This document shows positions 44,801 through 59,800 of a stretch of DNA of 64,000 nt, piece after piece. The notes beneath the pieces are model-generated. The model worked only from the letters and a program-made list of their open reading frames with translations, did no database searches and was not told the origin of the DNA. Position 1 is the first letter of the stretch, and every line of letters begins with the position of its first letter. Location of the stretch: NCBI GenBank assembly GCA_030762895.1, contig CM061062.1, positions 134,647,104-134,711,103 of the forward strand, written 5' to 3'. Source of the stretch: Sophora flavescens. Lineage: Eukaryota; Streptophyta; Magnoliopsida; Fabales; Fabaceae. A program made the translations under genes and the position numbers.

Positions 44801-47800
44801 AATAATTTCTGTAAAAAATATCCCTATATAACTAGGGTTTAATTACTCGATTCCTCAACTTTTTGGGAAAATTCAACATAAGTCCCTATACAAAATTAAT
44901 TGTCCCGAAACTTACGAAAATTTGTAATTGAGTCCTTATATACATCTCCATCAGAGTTCCTTTAAGTTTATGAATTTTCCCAAAAAGTATAAGGACATAT
45001 TTCCCTAGAAAGTTCGAGGACCCACAAATGTACAAGTGAATAGATCACTTAAGGAAACCCTAACAGAAACATAATGGAACCCGAATAGAAATGTGTATCA
45101 AGGACTCAATTACATATTTTCATAAGTTTAGAGACTCAATTAAAAATCTTTAGCAAAGGGACCTATTCGAATTTCCTCGAAAAGTTGAAGGACTAAAAGA
45201 GTAACTAAACCTATATTGGAAGATCCATATTTTTATTGATAACCAATTCATCCAAAAAAGCTCAAAGTGTTAAGTGGATGCCCACGAATGGTTTTGATCA
45301 CATTCAAGTAATTTTGCACATCTCAATTAGGTGTCATCAGGACACTTCACAAAGAAAAATGAAGGAAAGTTTTCTGGCTGGATCAAATTTATCTACATAG
45401 TCAAAATATTGTTAATAGAGATTTTATAATTGTCAAACAAACAAATCAGAGGCTTCCAAGAGATTGCACATTTTGAACAAAATTGCCGAAATAATAGAGT
45501 ACTAGATCAATTATTGACATTCTTAGGATCAGTGTTGTCAAATAGCGGCCATGGCGGAAAGCGGTGGCGGGATTTGAAGGAACCGCCATTCGGAGGCGGT
45601 GGCGTGGCGGGTTTCACGTGGCGGATCATGGCGGCCGCATGGCGGATGGCGGTCATGGCGGAATCGCCTGCCATGGTGGAAATGGCGGGGCTATTGGGTT
45701 TTTTGGTGGAAAACCCGACCCATTTAGATGGGTTGTGACCCGACCCGGTCCAAAATGGTAAAAACCCTAGAGTTTTTCTTCCAAACACACAGCAGAACAG
45801 CCGAACCCTTCCCTTCCTCCCATTTCACATTTTCTTCTCCCACCACCGGCCACCCACTCTCCGGCGACACCCACTATCGGCCGACCATCGTCCGGCGACC
45901 ACTGACCTCCGGCAACCACCCTTGGACCGGTGACCAGCGAGCATTCTCTTCCTTTCTCCTTTTTTCAGCCATTTTCGAAAATGGCAGGCGAACCAGCTTC
46001 TTCTGATGCTTCACGGGCCCTCTCCAGAGCTGATGTTGGATGGAAATATTGCTTTCCATTGCAAGAAGGAGACACAAACTCGGTTGTGTGTACTTTCTGT
46101 TCAAAAGTCATGAAGGGAAGGATCACTAGAGCCAAACAGCACTTAATGGGCAAGAAGGGGAATGTAGCTGCTTGTACCAAGTGTCCAAAAGAAGTTAGAG
46201 AAGAGCTTTGGACACTTTTCAATGAGAGGAAGAATCTAGGCAGCAACTATGTTTATGTTCCAAGTGCTGGAGCTGAAATTGAGAGTCTACTCTATGTGGA
46301 GAGTAGTGAAGATGAGATGGAAATGACACCTACTAGTGCTGCTGCTGCAAGTTCTACTTCTACAGGGAAGAAAAAAGTTGCTAAAAGGGGGCCTGTTGAT
46401 CTCTATGTCAGGAAACCAGCTGCACCAGCTGCAATTGGTAAAAAGAAGGAGGAGGAAATGAGGCAAGCTAACATTAGAGAGGCATGTGAAAAGAAAGCAG
46501 TTCTTCTGGTCCATCAAAAAACTGCTCGTTTTTTGTATCAGGCTGGTTTATCATTTAACTGTATTAAGTTGGAAAGCTTTCAAGAAATGCTTGAAGCGGT
46601 TGGTGCCTTTGGTAAACATCTACTAGCTCCTACTTATCATGCTATTAGAGTTCCACTCTTACACATGGAGATGGAATACACTGAAGATTTGTTGAAAAAT
46701 CACAAGGAGCAGTGGAGAAAACATGGTTGCTCTATTATGTCGGATGCATGGACTGATAGAAAGCAAAGATGCATTATTAATTTCTTGGTGAACTCTCCAG
46801 CTGGGACGATGTTTGTGAAGTCAATTGATGGCTCAGCATTTGTGAAGACCGGTGAGAAACTGTTTGAGTTGCTTGATTCTATTGTAGAGGAGATTGGAGA
46901 GGAGAAAGTTGTTCAGATCATTACAGATAATGGAAGCAACTATGTTCTAGCCGGAAAGATGTTAGAAGAAAAGAGACCAAATCTTTACTGGACTCCTTGT
47001 GCAGCCCATTGCCTGGACTTAATGCTTGAAGACATTGGAAAGATTCCTTTGATAAAGAAGACAATTCAAAGCGAAATTGGTCTTGTTGGTTTTATCTACA
47101 GTCATTCAAGTACCTTGAGTTTGTTGAGACAATTCACAAACAAGAGGGAATTGGTAAGGCATGGGGTTACTCGATTTGCTACCTCATTTTTATCATTGGA
47201 GAGACTTTATGGAGAAAAAGCCAATCTTAGAAAAATGTTTACTTCCAATGAGTGGAGCAAAAACAAGCTATCCAAGGAAGCTAAGGGGAGGCAAGCATCG
47301 AAGGTTGTTCTTATGCCTTCATTTTGGAAAAATGTGGTTTATATTCTTAAAGTCATGGCACCTCTTGTACGAGTGCTTCAACTTGTTGATGGTGAAAGAA
47401 AACCGGCCTTGGGATATATTTATGAAGCAATGGACAAGGCCAAAGAAGCAATTATGAAGTCTTTCAACAACAATGAAAGCAAATACAAAGATGTTTTTGA
47501 AATCATTGACAATAGATGGAATTGTCAGCTTCATCGTCCATTGCACGCAGCTGGTCACTATTTAAACCCGGAGTTCTTCTATTCCAATCCCGACTTGGAG
47601 TTTGATTTGGAGGTTCACAATGGGTTGTATGCTTGCATCTCTAGGTTGGTGCAAAGTAAGGATGTGCAAGCTAAGATACTAGCCGAGTTGCCTATTTATA
47701 AGACTGTCAGCGGTCTCTTTGGTTCTGAATTTGCAATAACATAGAAAAGTCGTCGCTCCTGGTGAGAAACTAAGACCCCATCTTCTAATAATTTCACTAT

Positions 47801-50800
47801 TTCAATTCTTTTAAGTTTAATGTTTAAATTCTAAGTCATACACTCTGATTTTGTAGCTCAATGGTGGCGAATGTATGGCTTCTCGGCTCCAAATTTGCAG
47901 CAATTGGCTATCAAGATTTTGAGCTTGACATGTAGCGCATCTGGATGTGAGCACAATTGGAGTGTATTCGAGCAAGTAAGTATCTTGAGTTTATTTTATA
48001 AGTGTGGTCAAGCCTAATTAAGTATTAACACTTCTTCAATTATATTTATGTTTCAGATTCACTCAAAAAAGAGAAATAGGCTTGACCATAAGAAGTTGCA
48101 TGATTTGGTTTATGTCAAATATAACCAACAACTCCATCATAGACATAGTATTAAAGATGAAATTGACCCAATTACACTCAATGACATTGATGAGTGTAAT
48201 GAGTGGTTAGTTGGAGAGATGGATGATAATAATGATGATGTTGGGAATGAGTTGGTTTTTGATGATGATGACACACTAAATTGGGGAACTGTTTATGAGG
48301 CTTCGGGGGTTGGAGAGCCTACAACACTTACTAGGCAGAAAACAAGGAAAAGAAAGGGAGCATCAAGTGTTGCAGCTGCTGCCAAAGCTTCTAAGAAAGG
48401 TCCAGGTGCAAGTTCAACCTCTAAGGGGAGTAAGGGCAAGGGGAAAGAGATAGCAGTTGATCCAAGTGAGGAATTGGAATTTGAGGATGATTCTGAGGCA
48501 TCAGAAGATGAACAAAAGTTACTTGTTTTTGAGAAATCTGATGGAGAAGAGGAAGAGGGATATGCCCCATTAGATAACCAAGAAATTGATTATGTTGGGG
48601 TTGAGGAAGAGGAATAGTCATTTACTTTGTGTTTGTCATGTTGTTTTTATCATTTTGTTGTTATTTTGAATTATGAAGTCTTGAACTTGATGGTTTATGA
48701 CATTTTCTATTTGAATTATGAGACTTACATGACATTTTCTATCAATTTAGTTTATGGTTCTTGACTTATGTTGATAGTGTTTTGGATTTTATATTTATTT
48801 TTGTAATTTTTGTTATGTATATGTATATATATAATTTTTTTTTGTCCGCCATGGCATCGCCATTTGGCCGCATCGCCATCCGCTATAATGTATGGCGGAT
48901 TTTTGGCAGGCCGCCATAGGCCGCCATCCGCCGTCGATAACACTGCTTAGGATAGTATTGTTATATTTTGGAATAGATAATCTCCGCAGATTTCATTTGA
49001 TACACCTACATTAACAAGGTTTCTCACTTATTGCAAAGGCCATCTAACAAGGGACAACACAGGAGCTAATTTGAAAGTGCAAGGATGAGATTAAAAAATA
49101 CCTTCGCTGCTGCTAGATAATCCTGGGTTTTCGCTGCTGTGTTGGTTTTTGTTATGCGATTTTACCTGCCACTGTTTGTCTGATCTGGTTTATTGGGGGA
49201 TAGTAAGGGCATGTTGTATATGGGAATTTTGGTTGCTGAATTTTCAGAATGTAGTCTCAACCTTCTGCCTAGTTTGCTTGTGCATTTGGTTGAAAGTTGA
49301 AACTCACCTGTTTTTAATCTTTTCTTTACTCTCATTGTAATTGGGATTTGGTACACCTTGTACTCTTGTTAATATATATTTTGATTATCAAAAAAAAAAA
49401 ATCTACTCGACAACGACAACAATTAGGTCCACTAACAGAAACTTAAGTCTATTCAATCTAAATATTTTCACACAATGAAGTACCATATTGTGATAAGATA
49501 ACAATAATAACATTAAAATACAGGTCCTCCTAAATCCTAACATCAAGTCCCATGACTTCATTGGTGATTTAGTTCTGTAATGTGATTTCTAATGTATACG
49601 ATTTTTCTCAAAAAGAATTATCTGTCAAGGAAAAAAGCTTGAAAGATTTTGTTGTCATTATAGAAGTACCTTCTTTCAATAATTCAACAGAGGTCCTTAA
49701 GAACCAGTAGCATTGTTGCATTTCAATAAATACCTTGTAAATATGCCACCAGATGAAGCTCCAACAACAAGTATGGTTATAGGACCCTTAGCTACTTCCT
49801 CTGCTACTGCAGCTGCCACGTCATCTGATTCGAGCACTACAACATCTACATGCACCTGCACCAACAATAGAAGAATATAGATCCTATTTTGCATTTATTA
49901 TTCTAGTCAATCTCCATGAACAATAATATCTGACCTTTCTCTGCTCACACATTTTCTTTAAAGGTAGAAGCATTTGATTTGTCTGCCACTCCACTTCCTT
50001 TTTGAAAGCAGTAACTACATCACTACGCACTTGTGAGACAGGGATCACATTTCCCACTGGAAGTGCAAAATATTGAATTATCATAATGAAATAGAAGGTT
50101 ATCGTATACAATCTTCACTTGATAATTCATATCGACTGTTAGTGATATTGTATAAACTGTAAGTTGTTAGATATAGGCTGCTGAGTCAGCCGAGTCAGTT
50201 AGAGGTGGTTACCTCTCATCTAGTATAAATAGATGTCCCTTCATGTATCTAGACAAGTAATCAATACAGATTCATTTTTCTAATTCTCTGATTTTCTCTC
50301 TCTCTCTCTCTTCTACCTATGCTCTCTTTCTATCATGGTATCTAGAGCTTGAAAGTTCTAGCCATGGCTTCCGACTCTGATCATGGTCTTCAGCCCCTGC
50401 CAAATCTTTCCACTCTCGTTACTGTGAAGCTCACCGATAGCAATTTTCTGCATTGGAGACAAGTTGTTGAAGCAGTAATCAGTGCCAATCATCTTGAGCG
50501 CTATGTTGTGAGTCCTTGAATTCCACCGAAACTCAGAAAAGGTTAGGCCAAAACTGTGTCTTCTCCTCATGGAGATTTCTCATATAAATGCACTTTAATT
50601 ACAATCTGTCAAGCTGATTTTCAGCCCAATAAAATAGCTAAACTGCCATATATACATTTACAGCTAATTATCCTAATTAAGAGAGTAATTGTTACAAATA
50701 AATGTGCAATCCCATACAATTTGCTGTGCCATTAATTCCGTTGACATCCCCCCTCTAATTGATGCCCGGAAATCTACTAGCATCAATTTGCCAAGTAGAA

Positions 50801-53800
50801 AATTGTGTCGCTGACGTATCAATGTTTCAGTGAAAATGTCAGTTATTTGAACGGATGTTGAGACGTGTGGTAGACTGATGACTCTTCGATCATAGGCTTC
50901 TCAAATAGAGTGACGGTCAACCTCGATGTGTTTAGTCCATTCATGGTAAACTGGATTTGCTGCAATCTGTATGGCACTGGTGTTGTCAGCATGCAGCGGA
51001 GTTGGTTGTGCTTGAGAGAATCCAAGTTCTGTGAGGAGACCACGCAACCATATTATTTCAGAACAAGCGGCAGACATTGCGCGATATTCGGCTTCAGTGG
51101 AGGACTTTGAGACTGAATCTTGTTTCTTACATTTCCATGAAATAGGAGCATTCCCTAGGAACATACACCAGCCGGTAGTAGATTTTCTTGTGTCTGGATA
51201 TCCAGCCCAATCAGCATCATTGTATGCTTGGAGTTGGATGGATGAATCAGCGGGAAAAAACAAACCGCGGTTTGGGGTGCCAAGGAGGTACCTAATGATT
51301 CGTTGTACTGCTGAAAGATGCAAATGCCTTGGAGATTGCATGAACTTACAGTGTGTACAGCAAAAGAAATATATGGGCGAGTGATAGTTAGATAGATGAG
51401 ACTTCCCACGAGCTTGCGATAGTGAGTGAGATCATCAAGAAGGTCACCTTCATCTCTTCTATATTTAACATTAACTTCCATGGGAGTGTCAACAGAGGTT
51501 GCAGTTGTGAGTCCAGCTAGCTGGACCAAGTCTTTAATATACTTTTGTTGACATAGAGAAATGCCTTCGTGATGATAATGCACCTCTAAACCAAGAAATA
51601 AGTGAGATGGCCTAAGTCTTTCATCTTAAAAGTTGAATGCAGCAGATTTTTTATTCTAGAAACAGCATCTTGATCTGAACCAGTGACCACATTGTCATCC
51701 ACATAAACAAGAAGCACCACAATGCCTTTAGGAGTCCTTTGTAGGAAAATAGAGGGATCATACTGACTTTGAGTGAATTCAAAACCAACTAGTGTGGATC
51801 GAAACTTTTCAAACCATACTCTTGGTGCCCGTTTCAATCCATATAAAGAGCGTTTTAGTTTGCAAACAGTATTAGGTGAAGGTGAAGGTGTAGGCATACC
51901 ATTAGGAAGCTTGATGTAAACTTCCTCCTGAAGGTCACCGTGGAGGAATGCGTTTTTGACATCCATTTGATGTAGTGGCCAAGATTGTGAGGCAGCAGTA
52001 GCAAGAATAGTGCGCACAGTTGTCATCTTGGCGACCGGTACAAAAGTCTCATCATAGTCTAGTCCATATTGTTGCTTATTTCCAAGCACAACCAAACGAG
52101 CTTTGTAACGATCTATGGATCCATCCGAATGCAGCTTTATAGAGAACACAAACTTGCTGCTTAAGGGCTTAACAGATGAGGGACATGGGACTATATCCCA
52201 TGTTTGATTTTCTTCCAAGGCTAGAAGTTCAGTTTCAATAGCTTTCTGCCAACATGCATTCTCCATGGCCTGTTTGTAAGAGGAAGGAATAGGAATAGAG
52301 GATAATGATGCTGTCATGGAATGTATATACCTTTCTGGGGGCTTACTAACGCGTGAGCTGCATCTTAGAGGAGCAGGTTCTGGTTCTACTGGATCAGCAG
52401 CCAAGGAATTATCTTGAAGGGGCCCTTGAGGTTCTGTTGGCTGATTTTGAGTGGCAGTGCGACGTCTTTTGTAGGTCAAGAGAGGTTTAGAAGGTGGTTC
52501 TCCTGCATGAGAGTTAGAAAACAATGGCAAAACAGAAATCGGAGGAGAGGTAAGGTCATGATGTGATGCAAAAAAGTATATATTTTCTTGGAAGATGACA
52601 TTTCTAGATACTCGAATCCTACGGATGTTAGGATCATAACATAGAAAGCCCTTTTGATGAGGAGAATATCCAAGAAAGGCACATTGAACAGATTGTGCAA
52701 TGAGCTTGGTGCGTTCTCTTGGAGGAAGATGGACATAACACACACAGCCAAAGATACGAAGAGTTGAGTAATTGGGTGGGTGACCATATAACCGAGTGAA
52801 AGGGGATTCATTACCTATTGATGGAGATGGCAATCGGTTGATAAGATGAACTGCAGTTGAAAGGGCTTCACACCAAAACCGTGATGGCACATGAGACTCC
52901 AGCAAAAGGGTGCGAACAACATCAAGCAAATGGCGATTTTTTCTTTCCGCTACCCCATTTTGTTGTGGAGTTGAGGGGCATGACCTTTGAGATATAATGC
53001 CATTGGTTTGCAAGAATTCCTGAAATGAGTGTGACATGTATTCCCCCCCATTATCAGAGCGAAAGATTTTTATTTTTGATGAAAATTGGGTCTGAACAAA
53101 AGCATGAAAAAATTGGAAAGTGGAAAAGACTTCATCTTTTGATCGCAGAAAATATTTGTAATTAGCATGAGATATAACCGGTGCCACCCCCCAAACATCA
53201 CTGTGGATGATTTCAAAAGGTTGTGTTATATTAGACTGATGTGTTGGAAAAGGCAGTATTTTACTTTTACCAAGTTTACAAGGAATACAATCAAAGTGAA
53301 CAGCATTAAGAGATGGATTGTGTTTATTTCCAAGAACAGTAGATTTTAGCAAGTCATGAAGTACATTTGCGTTTGGATGTCCAAGACGCTTATGCCACAC
53401 TTGGTAATCAACAATAGCAGAATTACAAGAAACTAAAGGCAAGGAAAGTCTTGGAGGCAATGAGAAATGGATTGGGAAAAGACGTCCAACTTTAGGCCCC
53501 TTCGTGATTATCTTCTGAGTGTTGATCCTGCACAAGACAACCAGACTATGAGAATTGTACTTGACAATCGTTTTCAACTAATTGACCAACTGAAATGAGA
53601 TTACTAGTGAGACTAGGAGAGACAAAAACATTGGTCAAGGATGGAGAAATATCACCAGTGGCTATGATAGGCAAAGGATTTCCATCAGCGGTATGTATCT
53701 TGAGGTCTGCAAGATATTTTTTGATATTAGTAAGAAATTGAGCATTGTTGGTCGTGTGGTTGGAAGCCCCCGAATCAAAGTACCAAGGGGAAGAGGATTT

Positions 53801-56800
53801 ACCTGAGAATCCTAAAGCAGAGAATGCTGAAATGATCATTTGTTGAACCATTTCAGGGGTCATAGTTGGAGTAGGATCAAGAGCATATTGTTGAACAGGT
53901 GCTGGATTGGCTGAATTATTGGGAACAGATGAATCAACTGAGGCTGTAAAAGCTGTGACATTTCGCTTTGGTGGCCGTATGGGGCATTCCTTAATGATAT
54001 GTCCATCCTTTTGCAGTAGTTGCAGAATTTTTTTGGACAGTTAGAAGCATAATGTCCAAATTGCTTGCAACAGGAACACTGAACAGCAGTCATGTCATGG
54101 CTTCTTGACTTTCCTCAGGTCACATATGCCACTGGAACAGTAGTTGATTTTTGATCTTCAATGATGGACTGTGTAAGGAGGCGCTGTTTTTCTCGTAACA
54201 GATCATTGAAACATGCATCCAATGATGGTACAGGATTTCTATGCATGAGATTGGACCGAATACCTTCAAAATCAGATCTCAATTTCATAAGAAATTGATC
54301 TCATTTAGTAGTTTCATGAACTGTTTGGACTGAACTAAGGTCTTCAGAAGTCAAGTCCGCATAAACTATCAGTGTATTCGGCCCAAAGATTCATGCATTG
54401 AGAGTAAAAATCAGAGATGGAGAGACTATCCTGTTTAAAGGTAGCGATGTCATGCTCAAGCTGGAACCTTCGAGCTTCGTTGTTCTGACTGTAGACCTTC
54501 TTCAATTAATTCCACATTTTGGCTGATATCTTGTAAGGCCGAAGATTCAGGACAGTGTTGGGGTCAACAGAGCCTAGGATCCAGGCCATGACTTGAGCAT
54601 CTTTGACTGTCCATTTGGCGTGTTCAACCTTATCTTTTTCTTTGTCAGGGACGGGAGTGCTGCCATCAACATGACCCCACAAGTCTTTTCCTGTGACAAA
54701 AATCTGGAATTGGAATGCCTAAGCTGAGTAGTTTTTGCCATTAAGGCGAACCAAGAGGACATCATACTTTTCGGTAGACATGGAACAAGGGAAATAGGAG
54801 GTGAAACCGAAAGGGATGGTAATCTGGACTGTGAAAGAAATGACCAAGAAACAGAAAAAAACGAGGACTTGGAGAGAAGTGAAACCGGATCTTGAAACGT
54901 GGACGAGGCTGAAAAAACAAGGAAAGAAATGCAAACTAGGTTCTTGGATCAAAACCTAGTGTGGTACCATGTCAAACTCAAAAGGTTAGGCCAAAACTGT
55001 GTCTTCTCCTCATGGAGATTTCTCATATAAATACACTTTAATTACAATCTGCCAAGCTGATTTTCAGTCCAATAAAATAGCTAAACTGCCATATATACAT
55101 TTACAGCTAATTATCCTAATTAAGAGAGTAATTGTTACAAATAAATGTGCAATCTCATACAATTTGCTGTGCCATTAATTCCGTTGACAGCTATCTCAAT
55201 GAAGATGATCGAATTGCAGATCGAACGAATCCTGAGTTCCTCGCCTGAGAAGCGCGGGATCAACACATTTTCATTTGGTTGTTGAACTCGCTCTCAGATT
55301 CCATTCACGCTCGTGTCATTGATTGCTCCCATGCTTGGGAACTATGGGACGAACTTCACAGTCATTTCAACTCTCTCACCAAAGCTTGAAGTGTGCAATT
55401 GAGGTCTGAATTGCACCATATCACGAAGGGAGATCGGAAAATCGATGAGTATCTCCTACGAATCAAAGCTCTGGTTGATGCTCTGACTTCAATCGGAAAC
55501 CCTATCACTCTTCAAGAGCATATTGATTCGATTCTAGAAGGCTCGCCTGAGGAGTATCACATCCTCTTTCCAACGATCGAGAGTCGCGTTGATCCTCACT
55601 CAGTTGGTGAGATCGAAGCTCTTCTCCTCTCGCATGAATCGCGTCTCGAACGCCTCAAATCCAAAACTGTTGTTGATGCCTTCTCGGTTAATTTGGCACA
55701 TACCTCGTCTTCTTCACAAAATCAGGTGCCAGCTACTTTACCTTCATCTTCTTCAAATTCTTTTCAACACAATAATCAGTATTAGTATCAGCACTCTAAT
55801 TCCTCTAGTAATGGCTTCCGAGGTGGACATGGTGGTCGTTATGGTCATTGCAGAGGTGGTCGCGGTGGAGCTGAGTGCCAAATATGTCGTCACAATAATC
55901 ATGATGCAACAAGTTGCTATTATCGCTTTGATCAGAACTATACTCCTCCTCCTAGGCCTGTTCAGAATCAGCCTCAATTTTATGGTTCTACTCAGCCACA
56001 GCACTATGATTCTCATTCTTATTAGCACATGCAATATCCCAGGCAGTATCCTTCTCATTTCAACCAGAGTTATCAATCCCGGATATCGTAGCGTAGCGGC
56101 CGGCCCCGAAAACGCTATTGTGGGATAGGCGTAGCAGGACGGTCGCTATTTTAGGCTAGTGGTGAGAACTGAGAAGGAAAGATGGAGGAGAGGTAGAGGG
56201 TAAATAGGAATGGAAGTGGGAGGGAGAAGAGAGGGGAGGAGGAGGCTCTGATACAGAACATATGAAAAATAACGTTGTGAGGGAAAAGAGAGTAGGAGGA
56301 AGAGTCAATAAAAGAAATAAGGGTAAAATAAAATTTTAGCTAGGATAAGTGAGGGTAAATAAGTCATTTGAATAAAAAGAAAAACGGCAAAACAGAGAAT
56401 ATGTGAGCTAAAGAGGGCAAAATAGAGAATTTGAGTTAAAAGAGAGGGTAGAATTGGAAAACCATATTAAAGACTGCACAAACTTTGAAAAAAACCCTAG
56501 ATCTGAGAAGTCCCAGCCGTGGGAGAGAAGACCCAGCCGTCGAACAGCGGCGCCTGGGGTTGGGTGTGGCCGGAAAAGGCTCGTCGGAGGGCTCTGTCGA
56601 TGGTATATCGGCCCATCAAACAGAAGCGGACCAGGAGCGCCCGCTCCGCCGCATTTCGACGCTTTTTCCGCCGCAAAAGTGGCCACTACAGCAGCGACAC
56701 AAAAGAGCTCCGCCCCACCGCTTTAGCGCCGCTAAAGCACGCGATTGGCTACCATGAATCCCTGATTTCAACAATCAGCAAGCTCCTCCTACAGCCAATC

Positions 56801-59800
56801 CACCACCCTTGCTGCCTCTGCCTTGGCAGACTCCTGGCCCTTGGCAAAATTCCAGAACAGTCACTCACACTGCAGTCCCTCCAACTGCACATCAGGGTGG
56901 TCCTATGGCTATGGTTGCTGCTGGTTTAGATCCCATGGCTATATTAGCCTCTAATTCTGCTTCAGATCCTGGTGCTTGGTATGTTGACAGTGGAGTCACA
57001 CACCATGTCACCTCAAACATTGGAAATCTTCATCAGCAGAATGGCTCATGTGGCCCTGATCGAGTCTTTATGGGTAATGGTCTTGGCCTCTCTATTATCT
57101 CTATAGGTTCTACTTGTGTTAAATCACCACACAATTCAGCTATCACTCTTAAACTAACAGATATCCTGTATGTGCCTAAGATAACTAAGAATCTGCTCAG
57201 TGCCAGTAAGTTTTGTCTTGATAACAACGTCATTTTTGAATTTCACTCTCATGTTTGTTATGTCCTCTGTCAGGTCAGTAAACAGGTTCTTCTAACTGGT
57301 CAACTGAACTCCCAAGGTCTCTGTGTTTCCTAAACTTCTTGGTGCTGCTCAGTCTTCTTCACCACAATGCCTTTGTGTTTCTAGCTGCAACTCTAGGTCC
57401 CTTAGTCCATCATGACAATGTACTACTCTCTATAATTCAGTTTCAAGTTGTAATGCAAGTTGTAATGTTGTAAACAAAATGCCAAACACCTATTATATTT
57501 GGCATTGTAGGTTAGGACATGCCAATGATATGGCCATCAAAACTGTTCCTCAGTATTGTAAAATTCCTTCAATAATAAAACAGTTACAGACTATTGTTCA
57601 GCTTGTTGTTTTGGCAAGTCTCATAGACTGCCCTCTGATGCTTCCACTACTCATTATCATCAACCTTTTGAACTGTTGTTTCTGGATCATTGGGGACCTG
57701 CTCCCATTAAGTCTACCACTGGTTATTCATACTATTTGTCCATTGTAGATGCTTACACTAAATTCACTTGGATTTTCCTGCTCAAACAAAAATCTGAGAC
57801 CTTGACCATCTTTAAACAATTTTTTGAGCTTGCGAAAGTGCAATTTAACACAGTTATCAAGTCTATCCAAACTAACTGGGGTGGTGAATTTCGACCCTTT
57901 ACAAAGTTTCTTGCTGACCTAGGTGTTGTCCATAGGGTCATTTGTCCTCACACTCACCATCAAAATAGGAGTGTTGAGAGAAAACATAGACACATAGTGG
58001 AGACTGGTCTAACTCTCCTTGCCCAAGCCTGTTTGCCCATGAGGTTTTGGGACCATGCTTTCACTACAGCAACCTACCTCATTAACAGGTTGCCCACACC
58101 CACCCTCTCTCAAAAATCCCCTTTTGTTGTTCTATATAACACTGAACCAGACTATAGCTTTCCAAGAGTGTTTGGGTGTGCATGTTATCCTTGTCTCAGG
58201 CCTTACAACAAAAATAAATTGGAGTATAGATCTTGTGAGTGAACCTTCTTGGGTTACTCCTCCTCACATAAAGGTTACAAGTGTTTATCTAAAGATGGTA
58301 GACTCTACATTTCCAAGGATGTTCAATTTAATGAACATAGGTTTCCCTTTGCCAGCACTCCTAGTCAGTCCTCTTTGCCTAACAATGATCAATCAGGTTC
58401 TGTCAGTCACATTCCTCTCACTGTTCTGCCTCAAAATTTCAGTCCTCCATCTGAGCAGGTTCCTGTGCCATCTCTTTCTCTGTCTCCACCCCATCCAGCA
58501 CCTACTCCTCACTCTGTCTCCACTAATTCTGCTTTCTCTACTCCTAGCTCAGCCTACTTGCCTTCCTTACATTCTGGTCTCACTCCCCTATACCCAGCCT
58601 CCCCTGTTTCCTTTTCTGAATCTGTTCACGAGTCTCCTAGTCCTTCACCACAGCCTTGTACAGTGCCTCATAATGTGCATCCCATGGTCACCAGGGCCAA
58701 GTCTAGAGTGTCCACAGCACTTTTAACAAATGTAGAACCTAATACTCCTAAGGAGGCCTTGACCTTACCTCATTTGAAGGAGGCAATGCAGCAGGAATTT
58801 GATGCCTTGGTCAGGAATAATACATGGACTTTAGTTGATTTGCCTGCTCATAGGGAGGCCATTGGTTGCAAATGGGTCTTCTGTGTCAAGGAAAACTCGG
58901 ATGGATCGATTAACAAAATCAAAGCCTGCTTAGTGGCTAAAGGGTTTCATCAGAAACAGGGTTTTGATTATACTGAGACATTCTCCCCTGTTGTAAAGCC
59001 AGTCACAGTATGGGTAGTGTTGACTTTGGCTGTCTCTAAAGGCTGGACAATCCAGCAATTGAATGTCAATAATGCCTTTCTTAATGGGCATCTAACTGAG
59101 GAAGTTTACATGGAACAACCCCTTGGATTTGTTAGTTCCAATCCCAGGCAGGTTTGCAAGCTGAACAAGGCCATTTATGGTCTCAAACAGGCCCCAAGGG
59201 CTTGGTTTGAAAGACTAACCAAAGCTCTGTTGCAGTTTGGCTTCAAATCAAGCAAGTGTGATCCTTCATCCTTCATTATTCATACATTCCTTTGGTGGTC
59301 ACTGCACCTATCTCTTGGTCTACGTGGATGACATAATTGTCACTGGCTCCCTATCTAAGAGGATTTCAGAACTGATAGTCAAGCTTAATTCTGAATTTGC
59401 CCTCAAGCAACTAGGGGAACTAGATTACTTCTTAGGTTAAGAGGCTGTCTAATGGTGCCCTACTGCTGTCTCAAACAAAATATATCAGAGATTTGCTTGC
59501 CAAAGCCAATATGGCAGAAGCTAAATCTCTTCCTACACCTATGACAATTGACAAGCAGCTGCAAGCTCACTAAACATGGAGGAAATTACCTGCCCGATCC
59601 CTCTCAGTACAGGTCTATTGTGGGGGCCTTACAATATGCAACCATAACACGTCCTGAAATTTGTTGCAGTGTTGGAAAAGTCTGCCAGTTCCTTTCCCAA
59701 CCATTGGAGGAGCACTGGAAAGCTGTCAAACGTATCCTAAGGTATCTAAAGGGTACCATCAGTTATGGCTTATTGCTCAAACCAGCCCCACAAGGTCAGT

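Larger units (their letters stand above)
50536..55189 (-). mobile_element. Copia element, minus strand, nested in the outer copia
   Basis: The LTRs are the right one, 54970-55189 (TGTCAA...TTGACA, 220 bp), and the left one, about 50536-50746, which lacks its first bases. They differ at about four of 210 positions. The polypurine tract on the minus strand (AGAGGGGGGATG) abuts the left LTR, and a degenerate PBS (TGGTACCA) abuts the right one. Order on the minus strand is gag, zinc knuckle, protease, integrase, RT, RNase H. Truncation of the left end removed the expected duplication. Confidence 0.92.

Noticed and set aside
45541..45930. Gly/Arg-rich frames over the GCGG stretch upstream of the transposase
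   Set aside because: They are subterminal repeats of the hAT element; the GCGG motif bias produces open frames in all phases.
49149..49340. 63-residue frame near a poly(A) tract
   Set aside because: Probably part of a retroposon 3' end; no recognisable domain.
56408..56929. Several overlapping open frames rich in Arg/Pro/Ala on both strands
   Set aside because: They lie in the GC-rich ends of a 700-bp non-autonomous hAT-type element with a perfect target duplication and match no domain; GC content explains the lack of stops.
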